Source: JBBPYR01 sp038199755
Lineage (GTDB): Bacteria > Chloroflexota > Ktedonobacteria > Ktedonobacterales > Ktedonobacteraceae
NCBI GenBank assembly: GCA_038199755.1
Contig: JBBPYR010000143.1
Location: forward strand, 1 to 41,305
Length of the DNA: 41,305 nucleotides
Direction: 5' to 3'
The notes under the pieces are model-generated. The model was given only the letters and a program-made list of their open reading frames with translations, ran no database searches and was not told where the DNA came from. This document shows positions 33,687-41,305 of this stretch, one piece after another. How positions within the stretch are numbered: position 1 is the first letter of the stretch; each line of letters starts with the position of its first letter. The position numbers were made by a program, and so were the translations under genes.

Positions 33687-34619
33687 CTATGCGCTCACCT
33701 GGACGACGACAGCCGTAATATTATCTTCGCCGCCATGTTTGTTTGCGAGTTTAATGAGCTCATTACATATTTGCTTTGGGTCTTTCTGCTCATTTAATAC
33801 TTTTAGGAGATCGGGGTCGTGAACCATTTCCCACAAGCCATCTGAACAGAGCAGAAGCATATCACCCGGTTTGAGGATTTCCAGAAAGGTGTCCACTTCG
33901 ACATTTTTATGTCCGGCACCAAGTGAACGATAGATCAGATTGCGCTGTGGATGTGTATAGACATCCTCTTGCTCAATCTGTTTCGACTCTACCAGTCGAG
34001 CGACGAGCGAATGATCTCGTGTGATCGGCTTTAATGCCTTATCACGCCACAGATAGGTGCGACTGTCACCAACATTGGCAATATACGCACGATCCCCTTC
34101 TACCAGAGCAGCAGTGACAGTGCAACCCAGACCACGGGCGGCAGTCTGCTTCTCACCATACTGCACAATAGCACGATTGGCCTGCTCTATGGCTTTCTTC
34201 AGTTGTTGTTCGCGAGCGGCCACGTCGATGCTATCAGACAACTTAATCGTTTTCTGGGCGTCATCATCTTCTCCCGCAATTTCCTTTTGGGCATCCTTTA
34301 TGGCGGCAGCAGACAATTGGATCGTTGCATCGGGGTCATCGGATTGCGTCGTTTGTGCTTGTATATCTTTTGTATCAAGTTTTACCGTGGTCTGATCAAA
34401 GCGTGGTTTGAAAAACGCATCTAACGCCTTGCTCATTTCATCGACGGCTAACTGGCTGGCCACTTCCCCTGCCTTATAGCCCCCCATCCCATCGGCGACA
34501 ATGAAGAGCCCATAATCTCCATCTTCTAATGATTCGATACGTTGAAAAGCATTATCTTCGTTCTGTTCGCGTTGTTTTCCGACATCAGTTTTTTTAGCAG
34601 CATTCAGCTTTAAGCGCAT
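33687..34619 (-). CDS. PP2C Ser/Thr phosphatase
   Basis: A 310-residue PP2C, probably the first gene of the signalling operon. Landmarks: QREQNEDNAF (16-25), VADGMGGYKAG, GDSRTYLW, THPQRNLIYRSLG, CSDGLWEM and GGEDNITAVVV. It carries an insertion at about 82-135 rich in Asp, Gln and Ala, with three short motifs TVKL, TIQL and TIKL. These fit a phosphothreonine site with Leu at +3, a pattern that some FHA domains prefer, so it might be a docking site for the FHA protein. That is inference. GAGG precedes the ATG. A possible promoter (TTTTCA, 17 bases, TATGAT) lies upstream. No membrane segment. Confidence 0.92.
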   Translation of the reverse strand: MRLKLNAAKKTDVGKQREQNEDNAFQRIESLEDGDYGLFIVADGMGGYKAGEVASQLAVDEMSKALDAFFKPRFDQTTVKLDTKDIQAQTTQSDDPDATIQLSAAAIKDAQKEIAGEDDDAQKTIKLSDSIDVAAREQQLKKAIEQANRAIVQYGEKQTAARGLGCTVTAALVEGDRAYIANVGDSRTYLWRDKALKPITRDHSLVARLVESKQIEQEDVYTHPQRNLIYRSLGAGHKNVEVDTFLEILKPGDMLLLCSDGLWEMVHDPDLLKVLNEQKDPKQICNELIKLANKHGGEDNITAVVVQVSA

Positions 34620-34826
34620 AGATTAATACCTCGTAAGAGCAAATTTTGTACATAATTCACGCTCACATCATATAATGTTTTAAGCAAATTGAAAAGGCTT
34701 TTTATAAGAATACTTGTGTTTTGGTTCTATCAATGCATGAATATAAGCTATACACGATACCCTTTCCCTCACATCCTCCACGTAGTATCTACGCAAAAGG
34801 TGAAGCAAGGTTGTAAGCCCCGTTTG

Positions 34827-34880
34827 ATGAAGAGTGCATAACTATTATTGAGTCATCCCAAGCATACACGCACTCTTCAT
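34827..34880. terminator. Weak hairpin between der and the signalling operon
   Basis: ATGAAGAGTGC (34827-34837) pairs with its reverse complement at 34870-34880 across a 32-base loop, just downstream of the der stop. It may help end der transcription. The remainder of the 268-base gap holds AT-rich leader sequence for the PP2C gene. Confidence 0.4.
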
Positions 34881-34887
34881 GAAGAGA

Positions 34888-36315
34888 TTATCTTCTGTTC
34901 TCTTTCTCTTCTCGTGTACGCGCCCTAAACTGCATTTTGATGGCGGTACCACGAAAACTAAAGGCATCACGTAGCCTATTCTCAAGATAACGTTCGTAAG
35001 CGAAATGGACCACCTCGGGATCATTCACAAAGAAAATGAACGTTGGTGGATTCACCCGCGCCTGTGTTGCGTAATAAATCTTGAGTGCCTTGGCCTTCAC
35101 CGCTGATGGATGATGGCGGCGTACCGATTCCTGAATCACTTCATTCAAGCGAGCCGTGGGCACACGCAGATAGCGCATTTCGGCAATCTTGAGTGCGGTG
35201 GCCAGGATGCTTTGCACATGATAGCCAGTCTTTGCTGAGGCGAAAATGATGGGTGCGTAGGGAATGAATTTGAGGTCCTCGGCCAGTTGTACACGGTACG
35301 CCTCGGCACTATCAATCTCATCATCCTCTTTCGGGAAGTTCCCTTCACGCTCCTCGCGGCGTTGCTCTTGCGCCACGTCCCATTTATTTACCACCACGAT
35401 CACCCCCTTGGCCTGCTCGTGAATTGCCCCCACAATGTGGGTATCCTGCGCGGTCAATCCTTCAGTGGCGTCAATCATCAGGATAGCGATATCACAACGA
35501 TCAATGGCCCGTTCAGAGCGTAGCACGCTGAACTTCTCGATGCCCGGCCCAACTTTCCCCCGCCTGCGAATGCCTGCCGTATCGACCAGCTTGATGCGTT
35601 GCTCCTGAAAGACAATCTCGGTATCAATCGCGTCGCGTGTGGTGCCGGGAACATCGCTCACTATCGAGCGTTCATAGCCCAGAACAGAGTTCAAAAGCGA
35701 CGACTTGCCGACATTTGGTCTTCCGACAATGGCAATACGTGGTATTTGCTCCTCTTCTTCATTGCCCTCATCGGTCTCATCGTCGGGTGGTAGTGCATCC
35801 ACCACCACATCGAGCAGATCGCCCGTGCCCGTGCCCTGAATGGAGGAGATGGTGATTGGCTCGCCCAATCCCAGTGCATAAAACTCGACGGCATCCATAC
35901 GCCGTGCGGCATTATCAGCTTTATTGGCGGCAAGTATTACCGGCTTCTTCGTGCGACGCAAGAGGTCGGCCACCTCTTCATCAGAACCAGTGATGCCTAC
36001 ACGCGCATCCACCAGGAAAATGATGACATCCGCCTCGTCAATTGCTAGTTCGGCCTGCGATGTGACGAGCTTTGTCAGGTCCCCTGGCTGATTATCCAGC
36101 CCAACCTGCCCCACGGGTATAATATTGCCAAATTCCAGACCACCCGTATCGATGAGCGTAAACTCACGCCCATTCCAATCAGTATCGCCATACAAGCGGT
36201 CGCGCGTCGTCCCCGGCACATCCTCAACAATGGCGACCCGCTCACCAATCATTCTATTGAAAAACGTGGATTTACCGACATTTGGTCGTCCCACAATCGC
36301 TACAAGTGGTTTCAT
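34888..36315 (-). CDS. der: Ribosome-associated GTPase Der (EngA)
   Basis: A 475-residue tandem GTPase needed for large-subunit ribosome assembly. The first G domain has GRPNVGKSTFF near 8, DVPGTTRD, DTGG and NKAD; the second has GRPNVGKSSLL near 205, DVPGTTRD, DTAG and NKWD. A C-terminal KH-like domain follows (PTFIFFVNDPEVVHFAYERY). Between the G domains is an acidic linker (DDETDEGNEEEE), a little longer than usual. The start at 36315 is chosen because similarity begins at MKPLVAIVGRP and GGGAGGAA lies nine bases upstream; a longer frame to 36378 adds unrelated residues. It diverges from the DUF262 cassette. Confidence 0.96.
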   Translation of the reverse strand: MKPLVAIVGRPNVGKSTFFNRMIGERVAIVEDVPGTTRDRLYGDTDWNGREFTLIDTGGLEFGNIIPVGQVGLDNQPGDLTKLVTSQAELAIDEADVIIFLVDARVGITGSDEEVADLLRRTKKPVILAANKADNAARRMDAVEFYALGLGEPITISSIQGTGTGDLLDVVVDALPPDDETDEGNEEEEQIPRIAIVGRPNVGKSSLLNSVLGYERSIVSDVPGTTRDAIDTEIVFQEQRIKLVDTAGIRRRGKVGPGIEKFSVLRSERAIDRCDIAILMIDATEGLTAQDTHIVGAIHEQAKGVIVVVNKWDVAQEQRREEREGNFPKEDDEIDSAEAYRVQLAEDLKFIPYAPIIFASAKTGYHVQSILATALKIAEMRYLRVPTARLNEVIQESVRRHHPSAVKAKALKIYYATQARVNPPTFIFFVNDPEVVHFAYERYLENRLRDAFSFRGTAIKMQFRARTREEKENRR

Positions 36316-36399
36316 TCGAAAAACTTCCTCCCCACCCTTTCCTAACATAAGAGTGTTCTGATAAGCACATAGGCACAAAAAAATTGCACAATTGCGATC

Positions 36400-36408
36400 A
36401 TTATAGCA
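36400..36408 (-). promoter_or_regulatory. Extended -10 of the der promoter
   Basis: On the minus strand TGC directly precedes TATAAT, an extended -10 element. No good -35 was found. The leader to the der ATG would be about 80 bases. Confidence 0.5.
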
Positions 36409-36462
36409 TACTCAGTGTGAAGAGAGGGTGATTTATTATATTCTCTTATTGTCACTCTATAC

Positions 36463-36492
36463 TTGCCTTATGAAGAAGTTCCCCCTTATAAT
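36463..36492 (+). promoter_or_regulatory. Promoter of the DUF262 cassette
   Basis: TTGCCT (36463-36468) and TATAAT (36487-36492) are 18 bases apart, followed by an AAGAGGAG site and the ATG at 36545. One promoter appears to serve all three genes. Confidence 0.65.
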
Positions 36493-36544
36493 GATGACAA
36501 TAAACACGGTAAAGCACAACGCAATCCGAACAAGAGGAGCACGC

Positions 36545-37702
36545 ATGGTGACGGACACGCAAGGAATTGATGGACACTATCTCAATGAAAAAAGTATTAT
36601 CGACAACGGAACAGGTGTGGAAGTAGAGGATACAAGTGATGAAGAGAAATTTGCCGAACCATTTGATCCAGCTTTAATTCGTGTGGATACCAGACCAATG
36701 ACGATTGATCTACTACGTTCACGTATCGAGTATCAAGAAATAGACCTTGCGCCCGGGTTTCAGCGCAAAGGTGGCATCTGGAAAGATGGAGCACAGAGCC
36801 GCTTAATCGAATCTATATTGATTCGTATTCCTCTACCAGCATTTTATATGGATGCAACGAATGATGAGAGGTGGTTAGTCGTAGATGGCCTTCAACGGTT
36901 AACAACCATAAAAAGGTTTATGATTGACAAAACGCTCAAACTCAGTGGGTTAGAATTTCTTATACATTTTAATGGAAAATCGTATGACGAATTACCGCGC
37001 AATTATCAACGTCGCATAGCCGAAACTCAAATCACTGTCTATCTCATAGAAAAGGGCACGCCTGATGCGGTAAAATTTAACATTTTCAAACGCATCAACA
37101 CAGGTGGTTTACCGCTCTCGTCTCAAGAGATCCGCCATGCACTGAATCAAGGAGCAGCAACAACGCTACTTGCACAACTTGCAGATTCAGATCTATTCAA
37201 GAGAGCCGTAGATGATGGCATCCGCGATGACCGCATGGCAGATCGCGAGTGTGTACTCAGGTATCTTGCTTTTACCATTACACCGTATACCACCTTTACG
37301 AAAGACTTCGATGGCTTTCTCAATAAATCCATGAAAGACATCAACAAAATGACCGACCTTGAACGGGAAAGATTACGTAGTCAATTTGAGCGGACAATGC
37401 TGTTAGCGAGAGAGCTTTTTGGCAATGACGCTTTTCGCAAACGGTATTCAGAGACAGCTGCGCGACAACCAATCAATAAGCCACTTTTTGAAAGCTGGTC
37501 TGTTAATCTTAGCCGTTTAAATGATGTACAGGTTCAGGTACTCAAGAGTCGCAAGAGCCTGTTGAGAGAAAAGTTTATTGCACTCATGAACGACCCCAGC
37601 CGTAAGTTCAACGAGGCAATTTCGCTGGCAACTGGTGATCCTAAAAAGGTACGATTACGTTTTGAGGCAATAGAACAACTTATTAAGGATGTGCTGGTAT
37701 GA
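36545..37702 (+). CDS. DUF262 (GmrSD-like) protein
   Basis: A 385-residue protein with a DUF262 domain, about residues 45-250. The family's FQR (72-74), the W...S.LIESIL...PLP.FY segment (79-101), and the DGQQR motif (here D114-G-L-Q-R118) are visible. DUF262 is a ParB-like fold with nucleotide-hydrolysing or nuclease activity in restriction proteins such as GmrSD and BrxU. The HNH-type DUF1524 partner domain of those enzymes is not seen here; the C-terminal half is helical and of unknown role. Start: ATG 36545 after AAGAGGAG; a longer frame to 36428 begins in the promoter. It overlaps the ATPase gene by four bases. Confidence 0.85.
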   Translation: MVTDTQGIDGHYLNEKSIIDNGTGVEVEDTSDEEKFAEPFDPALIRVDTRPMTIDLLRSRIEYQEIDLAPGFQRKGGIWKDGAQSRLIESILIRIPLPAFYMDATNDERWLVVDGLQRLTTIKRFMIDKTLKLSGLEFLIHFNGKSYDELPRNYQRRIAETQITVYLIEKGTPDAVKFNIFKRINTGGLPLSSQEIRHALNQGAATTLLAQLADSDLFKRAVDDGIRDDRMADRECVLRYLAFTITPYTTFTKDFDGFLNKSMKDINKMTDLERERLRSQFERTMLLARELFGNDAFRKRYSETAARQPINKPLFESWSVNLSRLNDVQVQVLKSRKSLLREKFIALMNDPSRKFNEAISLATGDPKKVRLRFEAIEQLIKDVLV

Positions 37703-38868
37703 TACGCATACAAGACCCTCAAAGCATCATGCTTCATACACTCCGTTTACAAAACTACAAATGCTTTGAAGACCAGTCGCTTGATTTCAAGTTTCTCACT
37801 TTATTGTCGGGTTTGAATGCTACTGGAAAATCTTCTGTTATACAATCATTACTTCTCTTACGCCAATCATTTCAACAAAATTTGTTACGAGAAACTGGCT
37901 TAGCCCTCAATGGCGATTTAGTCCATATTGGTACTGCCAAGGATGCTCTATTTGAAGGTGCCAAAGAAGATATGATTGGTTTTGAACTTGCTCTCGGAGA
38001 TGGCAACAAAGAAGAATGGCATTTTAGCTATGATAGAGAAGCTGATGTTTTAGGTCTCGCGCCTAAGGTATTCGGAGTTCTGGACAGTATTAGCGATGCT
38101 ACCGCTATTTACAAATCAAGCCTTTTTAGTAATAACTTCCATTATCTGCAAGCTGAACGGCTAGGTCCACGACGTTTCTTCGAGACATCAGATTTTCTTG
38201 TGCGTCAACATAGACAACTCGGCTCTGCTGGTGAGTATGCAGCACAATTCTTAGATGTTTTTCGCGATGCCCACATCGCGAGTGATGTTTTAAGCCATCC
38301 AGATGCGGTATCACCAGCCTTGAAAGATCAAGTAGAAGCTTGGCTTGGTGAGATTAGTCCAGATACGCGTATTACCCTTACACCAAACGCCAATTCCGAT
38401 ACCATCAGTTTACAGTATTCCTTTGTACTCGGACACCAAGAGAGTAATACCTATCGAGCTACGAATGTTGGCTTTGGTATTACCTATGCCTTACCCATTC
38501 TTGTTGCTGTGCTTTCTTCCTCCCCTGGTTCCTTACTACTTATAGAAAACCCTGAAGCACATTTGCATCCTCATGGGCAAGCGCGTATGGGAGAACTATT
38601 AGCATTTGCCGCCAGTTGTGGTATACAAGTAGTGATCGAGACACACAGCGATCATGTATTGAACGGTATCCGTCTTGCCGTCCATGGTGGAAAGACATCT
38701 CCCGATGATATACAATTGCACTTCTTTCAACGTCGTAAGCCAGACGGACAATCTCACGTCATATCACCACGCATAGACCGCAACGGGCGTATTGATCAGT
38801 GGCCCAATGGCTTTTTTGACGAATGGGATAAAAGTTTAGAGGCTTTAATAACGCCGAGGGATATGTAG
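37699..38868 (+). CDS. AAA ATPase of the DUF3696 type
   Basis: A 389-residue SMC/OLD-like ATPase. Walker A is GLNATGKSS (38-46). The QSLLLLRQSF helix and a GTAKDALFEGA segment are typical of the DUF3696 type. Near 277-290 Walker B LLLIENPEAHLHP and, further on, an ETHSDHVLNGIR D-loop/H-switch region complete the ATPase core. No Toprim nuclease domain is present, unlike OLD proteins. It starts with ATG in an ATGA overlap with the DUF262 gene, so synthesis is coupled. Proteins of this type occur in several antiphage systems as the sensor or motor. Confidence in the ATPase is high; its exact system is uncertain. Confidence 0.9.
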   Translation: MIRIQDPQSIMLHTLRLQNYKCFEDQSLDFKFLTLLSGLNATGKSSVIQSLLLLRQSFQQNLLRETGLALNGDLVHIGTAKDALFEGAKEDMIGFELALGDGNKEEWHFSYDREADVLGLAPKVFGVLDSISDATAIYKSSLFSNNFHYLQAERLGPRRFFETSDFLVRQHRQLGSAGEYAAQFLDVFRDAHIASDVLSHPDAVSPALKDQVEAWLGEISPDTRITLTPNANSDTISLQYSFVLGHQESNTYRATNVGFGITYALPILVAVLSSSPGSLLLIENPEAHLHPHGQARMGELLAFAASCGIQVVIETHSDHVLNGIRLAVHGGKTSPDDIQLHFFQRRKPDGQSHVISPRIDRNGRIDQWPNGFFDEWDKSLEALITPRDM

Positions 38869-38871
38869 TAT

Positions 38872-39840
38872 ATGGACCTGGAAATGGTATTCAATGAGTT
38901 GTCACTTCGTCCTCTTGCAGCCGATACCCATGTTGCTCAACAAAGGATGTCAGCCCTCCTACAAACGATTGCCGCCGCAACACGTCATGGTGTGAAAAGC
39001 ATACTCCGTACTGATAGTAAGCTAGACTCAGAAGAGTTGGCCCCAGGTTATCCTATAGCACGTTGGCGTAACGATCAAAACGTAGACAGAGAGTTACGAC
39101 GGCTTTTTCTAACACTTACAACCAAATCACCTTTTTTAGAAGACATTATCCAACCTGATATTGAGCATCAGGTTGGTATATCTGATTTTTTTTATGGTGA
39201 AGGGCGAGCAAAAGGACTTGGTATAGCCTACTTACTTGAAGCACTTGCTATCAGCCTAAAATCAGATGTGTGCTGGGATGATAGTCACCTTCAGATAAAA
39301 ATCGTTCAAATTGATGATAACGGCGAGATTTCAGAAACTCTAGCGGAAATACCCCATGCAAGTTCCAGTGACCATACACAGGACCATGTTGATTGGATTA
39401 AATTACGGCTTCGGCAAGAAGAGCACCTAGCAATTCATGATGGGATTACTATCTGGAAACAGAAAGAAGATCGATTCCCTCACTTATATTTTTGTGATGA
39501 TGTTCAGCAACAATTGCAAGTGCTAGCTCGCGGGAGCCAATTATTAATGCCAATTATGAGGAGGTTGCATGAGCTTGAGGACTTTTGTGAAGCCTGGCAT
39601 GAAGGCCCATTTGATCATAATCAGATGAAAAGTAAAATAACAAATGAGAGCGAAGCAACCATAGAAATGTTTGGAGGAGAACGCACATTTCGCTGTCCAG
39701 ATGGTATCGTTCGCATATTTCGTTGGCACAGCCGTCTCACTCCTGGTGAATGGCGTCTCTATTTTCATCCATTGCCAGAGGAGAAAAAACTGATCATTGG
39801 ATATATTGGACCTCATTTGCGCACAGTACGCTTTCATTAG
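38872..39840 (+). CDS. Third cassette protein of unknown function
   Basis: A 322-residue protein, three bases after the ATPase stop. I recall from memory similar proteins (NELSLRPLAADTHVAQQRMS at the start, then TRHGVKSILRT and YPIARWRNDQNVDRELRRLF) encoded next to DUF3696 ATPases, chiefly in cyanobacteria, with no assigned function. The first 130 residues look like a conserved helical domain; the C-terminal 100 end in an IVRIFRWHSRLTPGEWRLYF strand-rich region. No catalytic motif, signal peptide or membrane helix is recognised. Tight spacing with the DUF262 and ATPase genes indicates a joint function, probably the effector or specificity part. A long palindrome follows. Confidence 0.85.
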   Translation: MDLEMVFNELSLRPLAADTHVAQQRMSALLQTIAAATRHGVKSILRTDSKLDSEELAPGYPIARWRNDQNVDRELRRLFLTLTTKSPFLEDIIQPDIEHQVGISDFFYGEGRAKGLGIAYLLEALAISLKSDVCWDDSHLQIKIVQIDDNGEISETLAEIPHASSSDHTQDHVDWIKLRLRQEEHLAIHDGITIWKQKEDRFPHLYFCDDVQQQLQVLARGSQLLMPIMRRLHELEDFCEAWHEGPFDHNQMKSKITNESEATIEMFGGERTFRCPDGIVRIFRWHSRLTPGEWRLYFHPLPEEKKLIIGYIGPHLRTVRFH

Positions 39841-39864
39841 CTTGTTCAAATGAGAACTGTTACA

Positions 39865-39942
39865 GAGTAAAGCAGCACATTGATAGGGACCCGATTGATT
39901 GCGCGCAATCAATCGGGTCCCTATCAATGTGCTGCTTTACTC
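39865..39942. terminator. 78-base perfect palindrome, bidirectional terminator
   Basis: The two 39-base halves (39865-39903 and 39904-39942) are exact reverse complements with no spacer. It lies between the converging third cassette gene and the hendecad-repeat gene, whose stop codon (39937-39939) is inside the right arm. It is the longest palindrome in the window. Confidence 0.85.
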
Positions 39943-41166
39943 CGCCGCGCTAAAGCCCTGCGCTTGCGCGTCGTCCTCGTTATCGAAGTAGACCACATCG
40001 AGCGGCTCACCCTCTGTGTGGGGCAATTGCTCCATAGGCGTCTCGATGGGATAGTAAAGCTTGCTGCCGACAAGGCCAACGAACTTCGCATCTAACGGCT
40101 GCTGTGCCACCGCTACGTCCGGTTGCGCGTCTTCCGCCGCCTTCTCCTCGGTCTTCACAGCTTGAGCAATAACTGGTGCCTGCTGCAACGTAGGCGATGG
40201 GGTTGCACTTTCCGGTGCCTGCACCGATGCCTGGGGAGTTAGCTTACTGGCCGACACACCAACAGCTGCGGCTGCCGGTTGCTTTACAGCACCATTCAAA
40301 TGCCCGTTTTGCGTAATCTGAAACGACTGGCTCTCCAGCGACTGCTCCTGTATGCGTCGGCGAATAAGCCAGATGACACCTACCAAGGTGGCACTCAAGC
40401 CGAGACTAAAGCCAAAGATAGACCAGAAGAGGCCTTTACGCTGGCTAACCTGCTCAGTCGCGACACGACTGCGCTTGCTGACCTCTTCCGCCAGCTGTTC
40501 ACTGCGCTTAGCCACCTCTTCCGCCAACTTCTCGCTCCGCTTGGCTACCTCTTTTGAAAGCTGTTCACTGCGCTTGGCCACATCCTTGCTGACCTCTTCC
40601 GCCAGCTTTTCGCTCCGCTTGGCTACCTCTTTTGAGAGCCGTTTACTGCGCTTGGCCACCTCTTTTGAAAGGTGCTCACTGCGTTTAGCCACGTCCTTGC
40701 TCACCTTACCACCACGCTCAGCAAGCACCTGCGTCGCCTTGCTACCACGCTCGGCAAGATCACCGACAACATCATTACCGCGCTCGGCCAGCACCTGCGT
40801 CGCCTTGCTGCCGCGCTCCAACAGATCGCTCCCCTGATCAGCAAGCACACGCGAGAGCTTACCGCTGCGCTCAGTCAGGGCACCGCTAAGATCGCCACCG
40901 CGCCGCATGATCTCCTGACTATACGGATGATCCTTCAACTCAACCAAGGCATCGGCAAGCGAAGCACTAACGGCTTGCAGGCGTTCTTGCCCCTCACTCG
41001 TGACAGCACCACCACGTTTACGAGCCTCTTCACGCGCGATCTCAGCCCGTTGGCGCACCTGTGAGGCAATGCTATTGATGATTGGGCCAAATGTCGTGAG
41101 CGTCAACACACCAACGCGCAACCAGCGTCCAATCTCTGCATTCGTTCTTTTTGTATTTTTGTCCAT
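39937..41166 (-). CDS. Membrane protein with a hendecad-repeat coiled coil
   Basis: A 409-residue protein. A basic N-terminal segment with a weak hydrophobic stretch (WLRVGVLTLTTFGPIINSIA, near 17-36) leads into a long helical region of 11-residue repeats. After about a dozen repeats comes a strong membrane helix (LFWSIFGFSLGLSATLVGVI, near 250-270), then an Ala/Pro/Gln linker and a C-terminal LYYPIETPMEQL...VVYFDNEDDAQAQGF domain. That end resembles the small metal-binding module with the KVYHxxxC...YFxSxEEAxAxGY pattern, but its cysteines are gone. I do not know the function; a structural or tethering role is inferred. Start: ATG 41166 with GAAGGA upstream. It has its own TTGACA promoter. 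Confidence 0.8.
   Translation of the reverse strand: MDKNTKRTNAEIGRWLRVGVLTLTTFGPIINSIASQVRQRAEIAREEARKRGGAVTSEGQERLQAVSASLADALVELKDHPYSQEIMRRGGDLSGALTERSGKLSRVLADQGSDLLERGSKATQVLAERGNDVVGDLAERGSKATQVLAERGGKVSKDVAKRSEHLSKEVAKRSKRLSKEVAKRSEKLAEEVSKDVAKRSEQLSKEVAKRSEKLAEEVAKRSEQLAEEVSKRSRVATEQVSQRKGLFWSIFGFSLGLSATLVGVIWLIRRRIQEQSLESQSFQITQNGHLNGAVKQPAAAAVGVSASKLTPQASVQAPESATPSPTLQQAPVIAQAVKTEEKAAEDAQPDVAVAQQPLDAKFVGLVGSKLYYPIETPMEQLPHTEGEPLDVVYFDNEDDAQAQGFSAAE
40445..40910. repeat. 33-base repeats encoding 11-residue units
   Basis: About twelve imperfect tandem units of 33 bases inside the membrane-protein gene. The first group reads ERGSKATQVLA, the second KRSEKLSKEVA. One unit has a four-residue insertion (SKDV) and one seven-residue unit breaks the period. 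Hendecad periodicity predicts a right-handed or straight coiled coil. Confidence 0.85.
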
Positions 41167-41221
41167 TAGATTTCCTTCGCATAGAATTGTAACAAAGTAT
41201 CTTACATTTAATACGCCATAT

Positions 41222-41251
41222 AGTATGTCAGCCCACATGCTATTATGTCAA
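41222..41251 (-). promoter_or_regulatory. Promoter of the hendecad-repeat gene
   Basis: On the minus strand TTGACA (41246-41251) and CATACT (41222-41227) are 18 bases apart. The leader is about 50 bases. Confidence 0.55.
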
Positions 41252-41271
41252 GCTACCTCAACAAGAGAAGC

Positions 41272-41305
41272 GGCTAGCCGTGTTGATTTTTCGACACGGC
41301 TAGCC
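41272..41305. terminator. Hairpin at the right window edge
   Basis: A 15-bp stem with one G-T pair (41272-41286 with 41291-41305) and a TTTT loop. The window ends here, so the element may be larger. Probably the terminator of a gene beyond the window. Confidence 0.6.

Noticed and set aside
40352..41064. Long plus-strand frames opposite the hendecad-repeat gene
   Set aside because: They are repetitive mirror readings of the coiled-coil repeats, rich in Arg, Ser and Leu, with no family match, ribosome-binding site or promoter.
1..41305. CRISPR array, tRNA, rRNA or insertion sequence
   Set aside because: No regularly spaced repeats, no cloverleaf, no transposase and no terminal inverted repeats with target duplications were recognised. 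The hairpins differ in sequence and are not spaced.

Overview
The window reads as a chromosomal segment of a high-complexity, Gram-positive-like bacterium, most probably a Chloroflexota of the Ktedonobacteria type. This is an inference from gene content: several Ser/Thr kinases, PP2C phosphatases, FHA and vWA proteins with zinc ribbons, tandem FemAB-like proteins, very long TPR proteins, YajQ, and a pyruvate dehydrogenase operon. No database search was possible. No tRNA, rRNA, CRISPR array or insertion sequence was found, and no gene-free stretch exceeds 300 bases.

Layout. 1-2.0 kb: a collapsed aldo/keto reductase remnant between two long palindromes, a metallophosphoesterase, and an orphan HemA-like Rossmann domain. 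2.0-5.2 kb: ispH and a large helicase-associated-domain protein. 5.2-7.3 kb: a small unknown gene with an operator-like leader, a FolD homologue lacking the usual cyclohydrolase residues, and yajQ. 7.4-13.9 kb: a 1368-residue TPR protein followed by a one-polypeptide nuclease-methylase-specificity protein (type IIG-like). 13.9-18.4 kb: an acetyltransferase and two FemAB-like proteins in one operon, then a membrane-anchored Ser/Thr kinase. 18.5-22.5 kb: CBS protein, PDH E1 alpha, E1 beta and E2 in one operon. 22.7-24.3 kb: a haloacid-dehalogenase-like hydrolase and a PfkB kinase, convergent. 24.4-27.3 kb: the conserved rpmH-rnpA-yidD-yidC-jag cluster behind a perfect consensus promoter, with no dnaA upstream. 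27.4-34.6 kb: a five-gene signalling operon (PP2C, Ser/Thr kinase, PP2C, vWA, FHA), several members sharing zinc ribbons. 34.9-36.3 kb: der. 36.5-39.8 kb: a tightly packed three-gene cassette of a DUF262 protein, a DUF3696-type ATPase and an unknown protein, probably antiviral. 39.9-41.2 kb: a membrane protein with an 11-residue repeat coiled coil.

The strongest leads are the DUF262/ATPase/unknown cassette, the kinase-phosphatase-vWA-FHA operon (similar in logic to TerY-P triads), the FolD with missing catalytic residues, the hendecad-repeat membrane protein, and a family of unusually long, mutually unrelated perfect palindromes at gene ends, some of which contain the stop codon of a gene.
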